A stretch of 64,000 bases of DNA from Phocaeicola coprocola DSM 17136 (GCF_000154845.1 NZ_DS981457.1:124001-188000); one strand, 5' to 3'. Numbered from the stretch's first letter, positions 54,632 to 64,000 are shown. Notes: a model not told the origin generated them from the sequence alone. Numbers and translations are program-made.

Positions 54632-56170
54632 TCAATCTTCTTTAAATAAAGGTAATACAATAATAAATTTAGTTCCTACATTCAGTTCACTTTCGGCACG
54701 TATAGTTCCCTTGTGATCTGTAATTATCTTCTTTACATAGGCCAAGCCCAAACCAAAGCCTTTCACATCGTGTAAGTTGCCTGTATGAACCCGGTAGAAC
54801 TTTTCAAATATTTTTTTCAGGTTTTCTTTCTTTATACCGATACCATTATCTTCTATCGATATATGAAGCTTGCCTGATTCATTCCAAGTACGGACTTTCA
54901 GATGAATATTAACATCCGGTTTCTTATATTTCAATGCATTATCCAAAAGATTGAATATTACATTCGTAAAATGCATTTCATCTACATAGATGAACGGATC
55001 GTCGGCATCCAGAGCAACATCCAAAGTTCCGTTACAGTTTTCCACTTTCAGGCGGAATGTGTTGGTTACACCGTAAACCAGTTCATTGGCATCAACCTCT
55101 TTTTTCTTCAGTGTTGCCTTTTGTCGTTCGAACATAGACATCTGCAAAACCTTTTCTACCTGGAAACGCAATCGTTTGGTTTCATCATTTATAACCCCAG
55201 AAATATGCTTAAACATGGCAGGCGATTTACCTACGGTCGGATCATTCAACATCTGGGCAGCCAAAGAAATAGTAGAGATAGGTGTCTTGAATTCATGAGT
55301 CATATTGTTAATGAAATCATTCTTTATCTCTGTCAGTTTCTTCTGACGGAAAATGATGTATATGGTAAAAATAAAAGTCACCAACAATACCAGCGTAAAA
55401 ATAATAGATGGTATCATGAACCGTACAGAACTGAAAATGTAATTGTCCATTGTCGGGAAAAAGACATTTACAAATCCCATCTTTGCGGGAGGATCTTTTT
55501 CGAACAGCAACCGAGAGTAAACCTTTTCGTTATCGTATTCATAGTCAGAGCAACGATAAATTTCTTTATTGTCACGGTCTGTTACCGTAAAATGATAAGG
55601 TATGTCTACCCCGTTATTCTTTAATTCCGAATTCAGAAAATAATCCAGCTGTTTGAAATTTACCCGTTCTTTCAACGGCTTATCACTCGCCGTATAAAGA
55701 ATATTGTAAACTACCTCATTCAACAAAGCACGCTGATAGATATAACGTTCTTTTACGATCTCCTGCAACGTACGTGAAGTCTGAGGAATATTCTTTCCGG
55801 TTGAAATAATCTCTTTAGGAATACTAGAAGGACGATTTATCACAGTTTTCCACTCGAAAGTAGAAATCGTACTTCCATCGGAAGAACCGATCAATACACT
55901 TCCACCAGACTGAGACTGATGTTGACCTTGAAATTGTTGAGAAAGCTGTGCAGCACGTTCAGTGGCCGCAACATCTTTTTCAAGATATTTTTTCGTTTCC
56001 ACCAACTCTAAGTTATGAACAGCCTGAGCAAGACTCCGTCCTACATTCTCTTCGAACTGCTCCTTGCGCATCTTGACCATCTCTTCTATATAACTTACCT
56101 GCAAATAGAGCAAGCTAAGAAAAGAGAGTCCCATTACAATACCTAATATCCAAATAGTTGACTTTTTCAT
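54632..56170 (-). CDS. rprX: RprX-type sensor histidine kinase
   Basis: A 512-residue membrane kinase. TM1 is at residues 4-24, a periplasmic sensor runs to about residue 250, and TM2 is SIIFTLVLLVTFIFTIYIIF. HisKA has the phospho-His in NNMTHEFKTPISTI. The HATPase domain contains NVIFNLLDNALKYKKP, DNGIGIKKENL and GFGLGLAYVKKI. It is cotranscribed with and directly before rprY. A TAATTTTG-like box lies only six bases before the ATG, so the message may be nearly leaderless, though that box is weak. Confidence 0.92.
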   Translation of the reverse strand: MKKSTIWILGIVMGLSFLSLLYLQVSYIEEMVKMRKEQFEENVGRSLAQAVHNLELVETKKYLEKDVAATERAAQLSQQFQGQHQSQSGGSVLIGSSDGSTISTFEWKTVINRPSSIPKEIISTGKNIPQTSRTLQEIVKERYIYQRALLNEVVYNILYTASDKPLKERVNFKQLDYFLNSELKNNGVDIPYHFTVTDRDNKEIYRCSDYEYDNEKVYSRLLFEKDPPAKMGFVNVFFPTMDNYIFSSVRFMIPSIIFTLVLLVTFIFTIYIIFRQKKLTEIKNDFINNMTHEFKTPISTISLAAQMLNDPTVGKSPAMFKHISGVINDETKRLRFQVEKVLQMSMFERQKATLKKKEVDANELVYGVTNTFRLKVENCNGTLDVALDADDPFIYVDEMHFTNVIFNLLDNALKYKKPDVNIHLKVRTWNESGKLHISIEDNGIGIKKENLKKIFEKFYRVHTGNLHDVKGFGLGLAYVKKIITDHKGTIRAESELNVGTKFIIVLPLFKED

Positions 56171-56377
56171 GAAGGCAAAATTAAACAGCTATCACTTACA
56201 AGATACTCTGCTTAACATGTTTTAATCCGTGATTCTCTTATATTAACGAAAAGCGGATATTTACATGTTATTTTAAAAACTTTACGCCACACATTACCCT
56301 GCTTTAATGCAAAAATAATAAAATTTTAAATTAATAACAAACAAAGTATGCTAATTGTTTAAGCTTCGTTAAATAAA

Positions 56378-56408
56378 AAAGGTCGCATTTTTAAGAAATG
56401 CGACCTTT
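56378..56408 (-). terminator. Intrinsic terminator of the EF-G2 gene
   Basis: AAAGGTCGCATTT (56378-56390) pairs with AAATGCGACCTTT (56396-56408), loop five bases; the minus strand continues T6. Confidence 0.93.
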
Positions 56409-56437
56409 GCAACCTATAAAAACAACAACTAGAAAGT

Positions 56438-58597
56438 TTATACCTCTTCTTTTTCTTGTTCTTCGAATTCTTTCATCAACTTATTCTGAACATCAGTCGG
56501 CACAAGTTCATAACTTGCAAACTTCATAATGAACGAAGCGCGTCCTCCTGTAAGTGAGCTCAATGCTGTAGAATAATTAGACATTTCTTTCAAAGGTACC
56601 TTTGCAGCAAGCTTTTCATAGCCTTTTTCACTGCTCATACCCATAATCATACCTCTACGGCCTTGCATATCACTCATAACATCACCCAGTTTATCACTTG
56701 GTACGAATACTTCTACGTCATAAATAGGTTCCAGAATCTTCGGACCAGCATTTTTAAAGGCTTCACTGAAGGCCTGGCGTCCGGCCAGCATGAAAGAAAT
56801 TTCATTTGAATCTACCGGATGCATCTTACCGTCATAAACAATTACACGTACGTCACGGGCATACGAACCGGTCAAAGGTCCCTGTTCCATACGGCTCATG
56901 ATACCTTTCAAAATAGCCGGCATGAAACGAGTATCAATAGCACCACCTACTACACTGTTAACAAATACCAATTTACCGCCCCATTCCAGATCAATTGTTT
57001 CTGTACTCTTTACATTCATCTTAAATTCCTGGCCGTTGAATTTATACAGTTCAGGAGCAGGCATTCCTTCATAATAAGGTTCTACAATCAGATGAACTTC
57101 ACCAAACTGACCAGCTCCTCCCGACTGTTTCTTGTGACGATAATCGGCACGAGCAGCTTTTGTAATAGTTTCACGATATGGAATCTTAGGTTCATAGAAC
57201 TGTACCTGAAGCTTTTCATTGTTTTCCAGACGCCATTTCAAGGTACGCAAGTGGAATTCACCCTGACCATGAACCAAAATCTGTTTCAACTCTTTAGACT
57301 GTTCTACTACCCAAGTCGGATCTTCCTCACGCATGCGGTTCAATACAGCCATCATCTTTTCTGTATCAGCTTCATTGACCGGCTTAATAGCACGAGTATA
57401 TTTCGGATTCGGATACTTAATAAAGTTAAAACGATTTTCGCAGTCTTTACCATTCAAGGTATTTCCTGTCTTCACATCTTTCAGTTTCACTGTACATCCG
57501 ATATCTCCCGCACGAAGTTCGTCTACCTTTTCACGGTTAGCTCCGGCACACACATAAAGCTGTGCCATGCGTTCTTTAGAACCACGATCGGCATTATTCA
57601 AATCATCACCTTCGTGTACAACTCCACTCATAACCTTGAAGTACTGTACATCTCCGATATGTGGTTCAACTGCTGTTTTAAAGAAATACAAAGAAGTAGG
57701 TCCGTTTGCATCAGGAGCAACAGGAACACCACGTGTATTATGTACAGTAGGCATTTCATCAACAAATGGAACGACATTACCCAAGAATTCCATCAGTCGG
57801 CGAACTCCCATATCTTTACCTGCACATACACAGAAAACAGGGAACATACCACGTGCAGCCAATCCTTTACGAATACCTTCACGCATTTCGTCTTCTGTAA
57901 GCGATTCAGATTCGAAGAATTTCTCCATCAAAGCTTCATCATGTTCGGCAGCAGCCTCTACCAGAGTCTTATGCCAAGCCTGAGCTTTTTCCATTTCCTC
58001 AGCAGGAATTTCTTCGATAGTCGGTGCTCCACCGTCAGGACCCCATGAATATTTTTTCATCAAAAGTACATCGATCAACGAATTGAAGTCTGGTCCTGTA
58101 GCCAACGGATACTGAACCGGAACAACTTTAGAACCGTAATTTTCCTTCAACTGTTCCAATACATGATCGAAATCACATTTTTCACTATCAAGCTGGTTTA
58201 CCAGGAAAATCACAGGTTTTCCCAACTTTTCAGTATAACGGAAATGATTTTGTGTACCTACTTCGGGACCATACTGACCATTCAACAATAAAATAGCCGT
58301 ATCCGTTACGTTCAATGCTGTAATAGCAGCTCCCACAAAGTCATCACTTCCCGGACAGTCGATGATATTCAGTTTTTTGCCATTCCACTCTACATGATAA
58401 ACGGTAGAGAAGACCGAGTAACCATACTCCTGCTCTACCGGAAAATAGTCGCTGACTGTATTTTTGGCAGTGATTCTGCCGCGACGTTTTATAATACCAC
58501 TCTCATAGAGCAGCGCTTCTGTGAGGGTGGTTTTACCTGATCCGTCATTGCCAAGCAGGGCAATGTTTTTAATTTCGTTGGTCTGATATACTTTCAT
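56438..58597 (-). CDS. fusA2: Elongation factor G paralog EF-G2
   Basis: All five EF-G domains in 719 residues, but the GTPase centre is altered. G1 is GNDGSGKTT (residues 16-24) rather than AHIDAGKTT. G3 is DCPGSDDF (80-87), with Ser84 where EF-G has its catalytic His. Switch I has YGYSV in place of RGITI. G4 NQLD (134-137) is intact, so nucleotide binding should remain. This matches the EF-G2 of Bacteroides thetaiotaomicron, reported to support translocation without GTP hydrolysis and to matter in carbon starvation and gut colonisation. Translocation domains look complete (SGGAGQFGEVHLIVEPYYEG). It has its own terminator. Confidence 0.92.
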   Translation of the reverse strand: MKVYQTNEIKNIALLGNDGSGKTTLTEALLYESGIIKRRGRITAKNTVSDYFPVEQEYGYSVFSTVYHVEWNGKKLNIIDCPGSDDFVGAAITALNVTDTAILLLNGQYGPEVGTQNHFRYTEKLGKPVIFLVNQLDSEKCDFDHVLEQLKENYGSKVVPVQYPLATGPDFNSLIDVLLMKKYSWGPDGGAPTIEEIPAEEMEKAQAWHKTLVEAAAEHDEALMEKFFESESLTEDEMREGIRKGLAARGMFPVFCVCAGKDMGVRRLMEFLGNVVPFVDEMPTVHNTRGVPVAPDANGPTSLYFFKTAVEPHIGDVQYFKVMSGVVHEGDDLNNADRGSKERMAQLYVCAGANREKVDELRAGDIGCTVKLKDVKTGNTLNGKDCENRFNFIKYPNPKYTRAIKPVNEADTEKMMAVLNRMREEDPTWVVEQSKELKQILVHGQGEFHLRTLKWRLENNEKLQVQFYEPKIPYRETITKAARADYRHKKQSGGAGQFGEVHLIVEPYYEGMPAPELYKFNGQEFKMNVKSTETIDLEWGGKLVFVNSVVGGAIDTRFMPAILKGIMSRMEQGPLTGSYARDVRVIVYDGKMHPVDSNEISFMLAGRQAFSEAFKNAGPKILEPIYDVEVFVPSDKLGDVMSDMQGRRGMIMGMSSEKGYEKLAAKVPLKEMSNYSTALSSLTGGRASFIMKFASYELVPTDVQNKLMKEFEEQEKEEV

Positions 58598-58784
58598 GGT
58601 ATTTCAAGATTTAATTATTGAACAAAAGGATATGCTTTTCATATCTCTAACATAGTGATGCGCAAATTAGAAATTAATGAGCAGAAATGCAACAAATTTA
58701 TTCGTGTTACTAAACTATGTTTTTAGACAGAAAACGTCAAGATTCATCTTTTTCCCCTCTACGGCATCAGACTAAATACAATAA

Positions 58785-58831
58785 AAAAGGCCATGCCACG
58801 GCAAACCCAAATTGCCTTGACATGACCTTTT
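58785..58831 (-). terminator. Intrinsic terminator after the M13 peptidase
   Basis: Twenty-base arms (58785-58804 with 58812-58831) have a few mismatches; the minus strand runs into T6. Confidence 0.88.
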
Positions 58832-58853
58832 CTAAGATATATAAAGAACTGTA

Positions 58854-60890
58854 TTACCAGATATTTACACGGTTTTCAGGAGCAATATACATCGGACTTT
58901 CCGGAGTGATATTGAAGGCATCATACCAAGCCTGAATATGAGGCAGAGCACCATTTACACGCCATTCGCCCAATGAATGAGGATCTGATTTTGTACGAGA
59001 ACGCATATCTTCTTCACGAGTATTGGCAGCCCATACAGTTGCATAAGCCAAGAAGAAACGCTGTTCCGGAGTAAATCCGTCTACATCACCCAGAGGATTT
59101 TCTTTCATTGCATTCTGGAATGCAAGATATGAAACATTCAGACCTCCATGGTCAGCCAGATTTTCACCCAAAGTCAGTTGTCCGTTAGCTTTCAGTCCCG
59201 GCAATACTTCGATATTGTTGAAGAAATCAACCATCACTTTTGCACGAGCATCGAAACGTTCTGCATCACCTTCTGCCCACCAGTCGGTCAGGTTACCATT
59301 CTTGTCATACTGACGACCCTGATCATCGAATCCGTGAGTCATTTCATGACCGATTACTACACCGATAGCACCATAGTTGAATGCGTCATCAGCGTTCATA
59401 TCGAAGAACGGATATTGCAGGATACCTGCCGGGAAGCAGATTTCGTTAGTAGAAGGATTATAATAAGCATTTACAGTCTGTGGAGTCATCAGCCATTCAT
59501 CCTTATCAACAGGTTTTCCCAGACGGCTGTACATGTCATCCAATCCCCATTTGTTTGCACGGCAAGCATTAGCCCAATAAGAGTCCTTCTTGATGTCCAG
59601 ATTTGAATAATCTTTCCACTTGTCAGGATATCCCACCTTAACATGGAAAGTAGACAGTTTTTCCAAAGCAACCATCTTCGTACTGTCACTCATCCATTCC
59701 TGAGCCTTAATACGTTCTCCAAGAGCATCCTGTAAATTCTTAACCAGCTTAACCATACGTTCTTTGGCTGCTGCAGGGAAATATTTTTCTACATACATTT
59801 GTCCTACAGCTTCACCCAGCATGCTTTCTACAGCGCTAACGGCACGCTTCCAGCGAGGAGAGTTCTGCTGACGTCCAGACAATACCTTTCCATAGAAATC
59901 GAAACGAGCTGTTACAAAGTCATCGCTCAGATAAGGAGCAGCAGCGTCCAGCAAATTATACTGTAAATAAGAGATATGTTTTGATACAGGAAGTGTGTTG
60001 ATCAGTTTTTCAACTTCTTTCAGAGGTTCTATCTGCATCACGTTCAATTCAGTAACTTCCTTGATGCCCAAGCCTTTCAAATAAGTATCCCAGTCAATAC
60101 CAGAGAAAGTCTTTTTCAGATCGGCATACGACATCTTATGGTAGTTAGCCTCTGGATTACGTTGCTGTACAGCGTTGAAAGCTTCCTTAGCGATAGAAGT
60201 TTCTATTTCCATTACATCAGCCATTTTCTGCTGAGCCTCAGCTTCAGAGAATCCTGCCAGAGTAAAGAGTTTAGCAATATATTTCTTGTAATTTTCACGC
60301 ACATTTACAGTTGCGCTGTCATTGTCGAGGTAATATTCTTTCTCACCCAAGTTAAATCCACCCTGAGCAATCTGGAACATATTGACATCACTGTTTTTCG
60401 GATCTGCATAAACAAAGCTTGAGAAATAAGTTCCGATACCACAGTTCAGCAGTTCTACTACCATAGGGATAATTTCTTTTTTATCCTTCAAAGCAGCAAT
60501 TTTATCCATTTCTGCCTTTACCGGAGCCATGCCCTCTTTGTTAAGAGTCACGCTATCCATTGCCATGTTATACACATCCCCGATCTTCTGAGCCAGCGAA
60601 CCCGGTTCATTCTGCTTAGAAGCCAGTCCTTCGATAAGTTCCTGCAATTGTTTGCGGTTGTTTTCAATCAGCACTTCAAATGTTCCATAACGAGAATACT
60701 CGTCTGTGAGAGGATGATTCTTCATCCAGCCGCCACATGCATAACGATAGAAATCCTGACTAGGAGCAACTGTAGTGTCAAGATTTTCCAAGTTGATACC
60801 GGAAGTAGTTTTAGCTTCCTTTTGTCCGGCACAACCTGTCATGGCAGCAGCAACCAGCACTGCCATAGCAGCAAAAAGTTTTGTTTTCAT
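58854..60890 (-). CDS. pepO: M13-family (PepO/neprilysin-like) zinc endopeptidase, lipoprotein
   Basis: A 678-residue metallopeptidase. The ATG at 60888-60890 gives a clean lipoprotein signal (MKTKLFAAMAVLVAAAMTGC); another ATG two codons earlier is possible. The N-terminal domain begins INLENLDTTVAPSQDFYRYACGGWM. The catalytic domain has HEMTH (zinc His pair and Glu) in VIGHEMTHGFDDQGRQYD and the third ligand in GENLADHGGL. NAYYNPSTNEICFPAGILQ is the family's substrate-binding strand. It cleaves short peptides in the periplasm or at the surface. It is 21 bases after the ABC-F gene. Confidence 0.93.
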   Translation of the reverse strand: MKTKLFAAMAVLVAAAMTGCAGQKEAKTTSGINLENLDTTVAPSQDFYRYACGGWMKNHPLTDEYSRYGTFEVLIENNRKQLQELIEGLASKQNEPGSLAQKIGDVYNMAMDSVTLNKEGMAPVKAEMDKIAALKDKKEIIPMVVELLNCGIGTYFSSFVYADPKNSDVNMFQIAQGGFNLGEKEYYLDNDSATVNVRENYKKYIAKLFTLAGFSEAEAQQKMADVMEIETSIAKEAFNAVQQRNPEANYHKMSYADLKKTFSGIDWDTYLKGLGIKEVTELNVMQIEPLKEVEKLINTLPVSKHISYLQYNLLDAAAPYLSDDFVTARFDFYGKVLSGRQQNSPRWKRAVSAVESMLGEAVGQMYVEKYFPAAAKERMVKLVKNLQDALGERIKAQEWMSDSTKMVALEKLSTFHVKVGYPDKWKDYSNLDIKKDSYWANACRANKWGLDDMYSRLGKPVDKDEWLMTPQTVNAYYNPSTNEICFPAGILQYPFFDMNADDAFNYGAIGVVIGHEMTHGFDDQGRQYDKNGNLTDWWAEGDAERFDARAKVMVDFFNNIEVLPGLKANGQLTLGENLADHGGLNVSYLAFQNAMKENPLGDVDGFTPEQRFFLAYATVWAANTREEDMRSRTKSDPHSLGEWRVNGALPHIQAWYDAFNITPESPMYIAPENRVNIW

Positions 60891-60911
60891 AATCAATTAT
60901 AATTAGCAGTT

Positions 60912-62852
60912 TTAACTTTTAAGTTCTTCCAGTTCAAGAGAAACATTCTCCCATTCTTCTTCAGCATCCGAAATCTGTTTTTTGAGTTGCTGATGCTGTT
61001 CGTATAATTTCATATCCGATGCCCCTTCTGGAGTAGCCATCCGTTCTTCCAGTTCGGCAACTTCTTTTTCCAGACGTTCAATAAGCGTTTCACAATCTGC
61101 AACCTGTTTTTCCAGTTTACGGATTTTTTTGTTCTGCTCTTTCTGTGCTTCGTACGAAAGTTTATTGTCACTGGCCTGTACCGGTTCTTCTTTCTTCGCA
61201 GCAGAAACAGTAGGCGACTGAGAAAGCTGAAGTTCATTGAGGTTTTCCATTTTCTTTTTCTGCAAGAAATCGTAAATCCCTCCAATATGTTCTTTCACTA
61301 CACCTCCTCCAAACTCATAAACCTTTGTAACCAGTCCGTCCAAAAATTCACGGTCGTGAGAAACTACTATCACCGTACCGTCAAATTCACGGATAGCCTC
61401 TTTCAGCACATCCTTGGAACGCATATCCAAGTGGTTGGTAGGTTCGTCCAGTATCAGGAAGTTTACCGGTTCCAGCAACAGCTTTATCATCGCCAGTCGG
61501 CTCCGCTCCCCTCCCGAAAGCACCTTTACTTTCTTGTCGGAAGCTTCCCCGCCAAACATAAATGCTCCCAATATATCGCGTATTTTCAAGCGTATATCTC
61601 CTTTGGCCACAGAATCTATCGTATCAAAAACAGTCAGATTTCCATCAAGCAGCTGCGCCTGATTCTGCGCAAAATAGCCGATCTGTACATTGTGTCCTAT
61701 TACCAGCTTTCCTTCGTATGGAATTTCATCCATGATACATTTCACGAGAGTTGACTTACCTTCACCGTTCTTTCCAACGAAAGCAACTTTCTCTCCACGA
61801 TTGATAGTCAAGGTTACATCATGAAACACAACATGGTCGCCATATGCTTTCTTTACCCCTTCGCAAATTACCGGATAATTGCCGGAACGCATGGCAGGAG
61901 GAAATTTCAAACGAAGTGCTGAGTTATCTTCTTCATCTATTTCAATAGGAACTATTTTCTCCAGTTGCTTGATACGGCTTTGTACCTGAACGGCTTTTGT
62001 CGCTTTATAGCGGAAACGCTCTATAAAGTCTTCAGTATCTTTTATCTCCTTCTGCTGATTTTCGTACGCACGCAACTGCTGTTCGCGACGTTCTTTACGG
62101 AGGACGACAAATTCATCGTAAGCAACCTTATAGTCATAAATACGTCCACAAGATATCTCGATAGTCCGGTTTGTTACGTTATTGATGAAAGCACGGTCGT
62201 GACTGACCAGCACAACAGCACCGGGACTCATTTTCAGGAAGTTTTCCAGCCATTGAATACTTTCAATATCCAAATGGTTGGTCGGCTCGTCCAGCAACAA
62301 TACATCAGGGCGGCGTAACAACAGCTTTGCCAGCTCAATACGCATACGCCATCCTCCACTGAACTCACTGGTAGGACGATCAAAATCAGACCGGCTGAAT
62401 CCGAGTCCGACCAAGGTACGTTCTATTTCCGCTCTGTAATTTGTACCGCCCATCATCAGGAAGCGTTCGTTATCGTGAGTAAACCGATCTATCAGCTCAT
62501 GATAACTTTCCGAATCGTAATCCGTACGGTCGGCAAGTTCCTGATTCATTTTTGCCAACTTATCCTGTAACTCGAATATATGTTCGAATGCCATTTCGAC
62601 CTCAGCCATTACCGTACGCGTATCACTCAGAATCATCACCTGAGGCAAATATCCGATTGTCACTCCTCGCTGTACAGCAACATTACCTTCAGTAGGTTGT
62701 TGCAGGCCTGCCAGAATCTTCAGCATGGTCGATTTTCCCGCACCATTTTTACCTACTAATGCTATACGGTCTTTCTTATTTATAACAAATGAAACATCCT
62801 CGAACAAAGGAGTAACTCCAAACTCAACTTTCAGTCCTTCAATAGAAATCAT
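60912..62852 (-). CDS. ABC-F family ATPase (ribosome-associated)
   Basis: A 646-residue protein with two ABC domains and no membrane segments. Walker A motifs are GKNGAGKST and GKNGEGKST, signatures SGGWRMR and SGGERSRL, and Walker B lines DVLLLDEPTNHLD and NFLILDEPTNHLD. The linker between domains (RKERREQQLRAYENQQKEIKDT) is the P-site-tRNA-interaction region. A C-terminal coiled coil (EKQVADCETLIERLEKEVAEL) is of Uup/YdiF type. These proteins act on stalled ribosomes rather than transporting. It resembles housekeeping members rather than a resistance gene. Confidence 0.92.
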   Translation of the reverse strand: MISIEGLKVEFGVTPLFEDVSFVINKKDRIALVGKNGAGKSTMLKILAGLQQPTEGNVAVQRGVTIGYLPQVMILSDTRTVMAEVEMAFEHIFELQDKLAKMNQELADRTDYDSESYHELIDRFTHDNERFLMMGGTNYRAEIERTLVGLGFSRSDFDRPTSEFSGGWRMRIELAKLLLRRPDVLLLDEPTNHLDIESIQWLENFLKMSPGAVVLVSHDRAFINNVTNRTIEISCGRIYDYKVAYDEFVVLRKERREQQLRAYENQQKEIKDTEDFIERFRYKATKAVQVQSRIKQLEKIVPIEIDEEDNSALRLKFPPAMRSGNYPVICEGVKKAYGDHVVFHDVTLTINRGEKVAFVGKNGEGKSTLVKCIMDEIPYEGKLVIGHNVQIGYFAQNQAQLLDGNLTVFDTIDSVAKGDIRLKIRDILGAFMFGGEASDKKVKVLSGGERSRLAMIKLLLEPVNFLILDEPTNHLDMRSKDVLKEAIREFDGTVIVVSHDREFLDGLVTKVYEFGGGVVKEHIGGIYDFLQKKKMENLNELQLSQSPTVSAAKKEEPVQASDNKLSYEAQKEQNKKIRKLEKQVADCETLIERLEKEVAELEERMATPEGASDMKLYEQHQQLKKQISDAEEEWENVSLELEELKS

Positions 62853-62881
62853 ATATTCGTTCCAACTTTACAAAGTGCAGG

Positions 62882-62889
62882 CAAAGGTA
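62882..62889 (-). promoter_or_regulatory. -7 promoter element (TACCTTTG) for the ABC-F gene
   Basis: TACCTTTG on the minus strand, 29 bases before the ATG at 62852. Confidence 0.6.
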
Positions 62890-62911
62890 GCATTTATTTC
62901 CTTTTATTTTA

Positions 62912-62919
62912 TACATTTG
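62912..62919 (+). promoter_or_regulatory. -7 promoter element (TACATTTG) for the beta-helix gene
   Basis: TACATTTG, 32 bases before the ATG at 62952; divergent from the ABC-F promoter. Confidence 0.55.
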
Positions 62920-62951
62920 CTTATACAAATCAATCATTATATTACTTATTT

Positions 62952-64000
62952 ATGAAAAACGCGACAAAAAAATTTCTTCTATTATCCGCCGGCATATGTA
63001 TTTGCTGTCACTCAAGCGGACATTTTAAAACACATCCGGGCATGCCTATCCACATAACGGAAGAAGGAAAAATCGTATATTATGCTTACCCTAACGGCGA
63101 CCGGGTTCCTGATTTTTCATATTGCGGATATCAGCGATCGGAACATCCCATTCCTTATATAGAAGCCAAAGTCTATGTTCATCCGCCTCAAGGTGATGCA
63201 ACAGCCGTCATCCAGCGGGCAATTGATTATGTCAGTTCTCTCCCCTTGCAGGATAATCAGTTCCGGGGAGCTATACAGCTGCTTCCGGGCATATACCACA
63301 TCGAAGGACAGTTATTGATACGCAAAAGTGGTATTGTACTACGTGGTAGCGGATGCAATGCTTCAGGAGGAACAGTTTTGCAAGCAAAAGGATTTACAAA
63401 AAACGAATTAATCCGTATACTGGGATATGACAATGCCAAAACATCCGACAGCCTGAAAGTTTCCGACAAATATGTTCCTGTAAATGCAACTTTCATTCCT
63501 TTAGCTTCGGCCGACAAGCATTTAAAGGTTGGAGATAAAATACGAGTAATACGCCCGTGTACTCCCGAGTGGCTTGCAGAGCTAGGAACAGACCGTCTGG
63601 GTAACCAGCAGGAGTACAACTTTTCGAAATGGCAGCCCGGACAGTATACAATGGCATGGGAACGTAATGTCACTCAAGTCAGTAAGGAAGGTATCGAAAT
63701 AGACGTGCCAATTACCATGAGCCTTGATCCTGAATATGGAGGAGGATATGTCACTCCCCTGAAATGGACCGGACGTATATATAATATAGGTATAGAAAAC
63801 TTATGCTGCATTTCCGATTTTGATGCGGCCAATCCCAAAGATGAAAATCACCGCTGGCAGGCTATTACTTTCAATCACATACAAGACGGATGGGTAAGAA
63901 GAGTAACAGCCAAGCATTTTGCCGGTTCGGCAGTGATGTTGCTGGAAGGAAGCAGCCAGATAACCGTAGAAGACTGTAAGTTTCTGGAGCCGGTTTCAGA
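62952..64000 (+). CDS. Right-handed beta-helix (pectate-lyase-like) exported protein (partial; C-terminus beyond window)
   Basis: The first 349 residues from the ATG at 62952. A hydrophobic signal (MKNATKKFLLLSAGICICC) may be a lipoprotein signal. An YYAYPNGDRVPDFSYCGYQ segment precedes the helix start DATAVIQRAIDYVSSLP, typical of pectate-lyase-superfamily and GH28-like folds. Beta-helix repeats such as GIVLRGSG, GRIYNIGIENLCCISDF and GSSQITVEDCKFLEPVS follow. Members of this type are found in polysaccharide-use loci of Bacteroidales, but the catalytic residues are not visible and no lyase or hydrolase activity is asserted. Confidence 0.75.
   Translation, partial: MKNATKKFLLLSAGICICCHSSGHFKTHPGMPIHITEEGKIVYYAYPNGDRVPDFSYCGYQRSEHPIPYIEAKVYVHPPQGDATAVIQRAIDYVSSLPLQDNQFRGAIQLLPGIYHIEGQLLIRKSGIVLRGSGCNASGGTVLQAKGFTKNELIRILGYDNAKTSDSLKVSDKYVPVNATFIPLASADKHLKVGDKIRVIRPCTPEWLAELGTDRLGNQQEYNFSKWQPGQYTMAWERNVTQVSKEGIEIDVPITMSLDPEYGGGYVTPLKWTGRIYNIGIENLCCISDFDAANPKDENHRWQAITFNHIQDGWVRRVTAKHFAGSAVMLLEGSSQITVEDCKFLEPVS

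Noticed and set aside
53932-56170. RprXY as a tetracycline-resistance locus
   Set aside because: The system altered tetracycline response only in heterologous tests of the B. fragilis genes; it is a conserved regulator, with no resistance gene nearby.
56819-58048. 409-residue open frame antisense to EF-G2
   Set aside because: It is a shadow of the EF-G2 codons: no family match, low-complexity Phe/Thr/Ser-rich sequence, and no promoter or start context.
60912-62852. ABC-F gene as an antibiotic-resistance determinant
   Set aside because: The short inter-domain linker and C-terminal coiled coil resemble housekeeping Uup/YdiF-type members, and the gene sits in core chromosome with no mobile context.

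Overview
The window looks like a Bacteroides/Phocaeicola-type chromosome (order Bacteroidales). The evidence is AT-rich DNA, many start-proximal TAnnTTTG boxes (the -7 element of the Bacteroides primary sigma factor, several with a TTTG -33 element 19-20 bases upstream), an RprXY-type two-component system, S46 dipeptidyl peptidases, a mitochondrial-type aconitase operon, an EF-G2 paralog and DUF4369/DUF4348 lipoproteins. Nearly everything is core chromosome; the accessory DNA consists of three insertion sequences and one group II intron. Both ends cut genes: a GH20 hexosaminidase on the left and a beta-helix polysaccharide-active protein on the right.

Layout. 1-8.7 kb: partial GH20 hexosaminidase, a frameshifted IS4 transposase, a BASS-family transporter, a cell-wall amidase followed by an MlaD/MCE protein, dnaA, and a convergent nitroreductase; a 56-bp perfect palindrome separates the last two. 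9-20 kb: B12-dependent ribonucleotide reductase with folB, a GH95 alpha-fucosidase, and the acn-icd-gltA operon making 2-oxoglutarate. 20-26 kb: DivIC-like division protein, a small membrane protein, and two tandem S46 peptidases whose specificity residues read as DPP7 and DPP11. 26-31.4 kb: minus-strand operon of a dolichol-phosphate-mannose-synthase-like glycosyltransferase, pyrC, a stand-alone MetH reactivation domain, a membrane metallophosphoesterase and plsC. 31.5-42.4 kb: dnaX, the queuosine precursor operon (transporter, queC, queF) behind a structured leader, corA, nth, a PhnP-like hydrolase, murB, a DUF4348 lipoprotein, pheS and an MFS transporter.

42.4-46.3 kb is the most rearranged part. 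One gene of unknown function has been hit twice: an IS4 element with a 9-bp target duplication splits its coding sequence, and an ISL3-type element with an 8-bp duplication separates its promoter from its start codon. 46.4-53 kb: two identical tRNA-His genes, folD, a glycosyltransferase with mtaB, a very small Ala/Val-rich lipoprotein, and rpsF-rpsR-rplI. Directly after the rplI terminator hairpin lies an intron-like RNA of about 680 nt with a recognisable 5' end and domain V/VI. It matches group IIC introns but has no reverse transcriptase gene. 53-64 kb: MarR regulator, a 58-residue two-helix membrane protein, RprXY, EF-G2, an M13 peptidase, an ABC-F ATPase and the partial beta-helix gene.

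I found no phage, CRISPR array, defence island or complete polysaccharide utilisation locus, and I do not claim a wholly new system. The best leads are the ORF-less group IIC intron, the candidate preQ1-type leader on the queuosine operon, the DPP7/DPP11 pair, EF-G2 lacking the catalytic histidine, and the twice-disrupted gene with its orphaned promoter.
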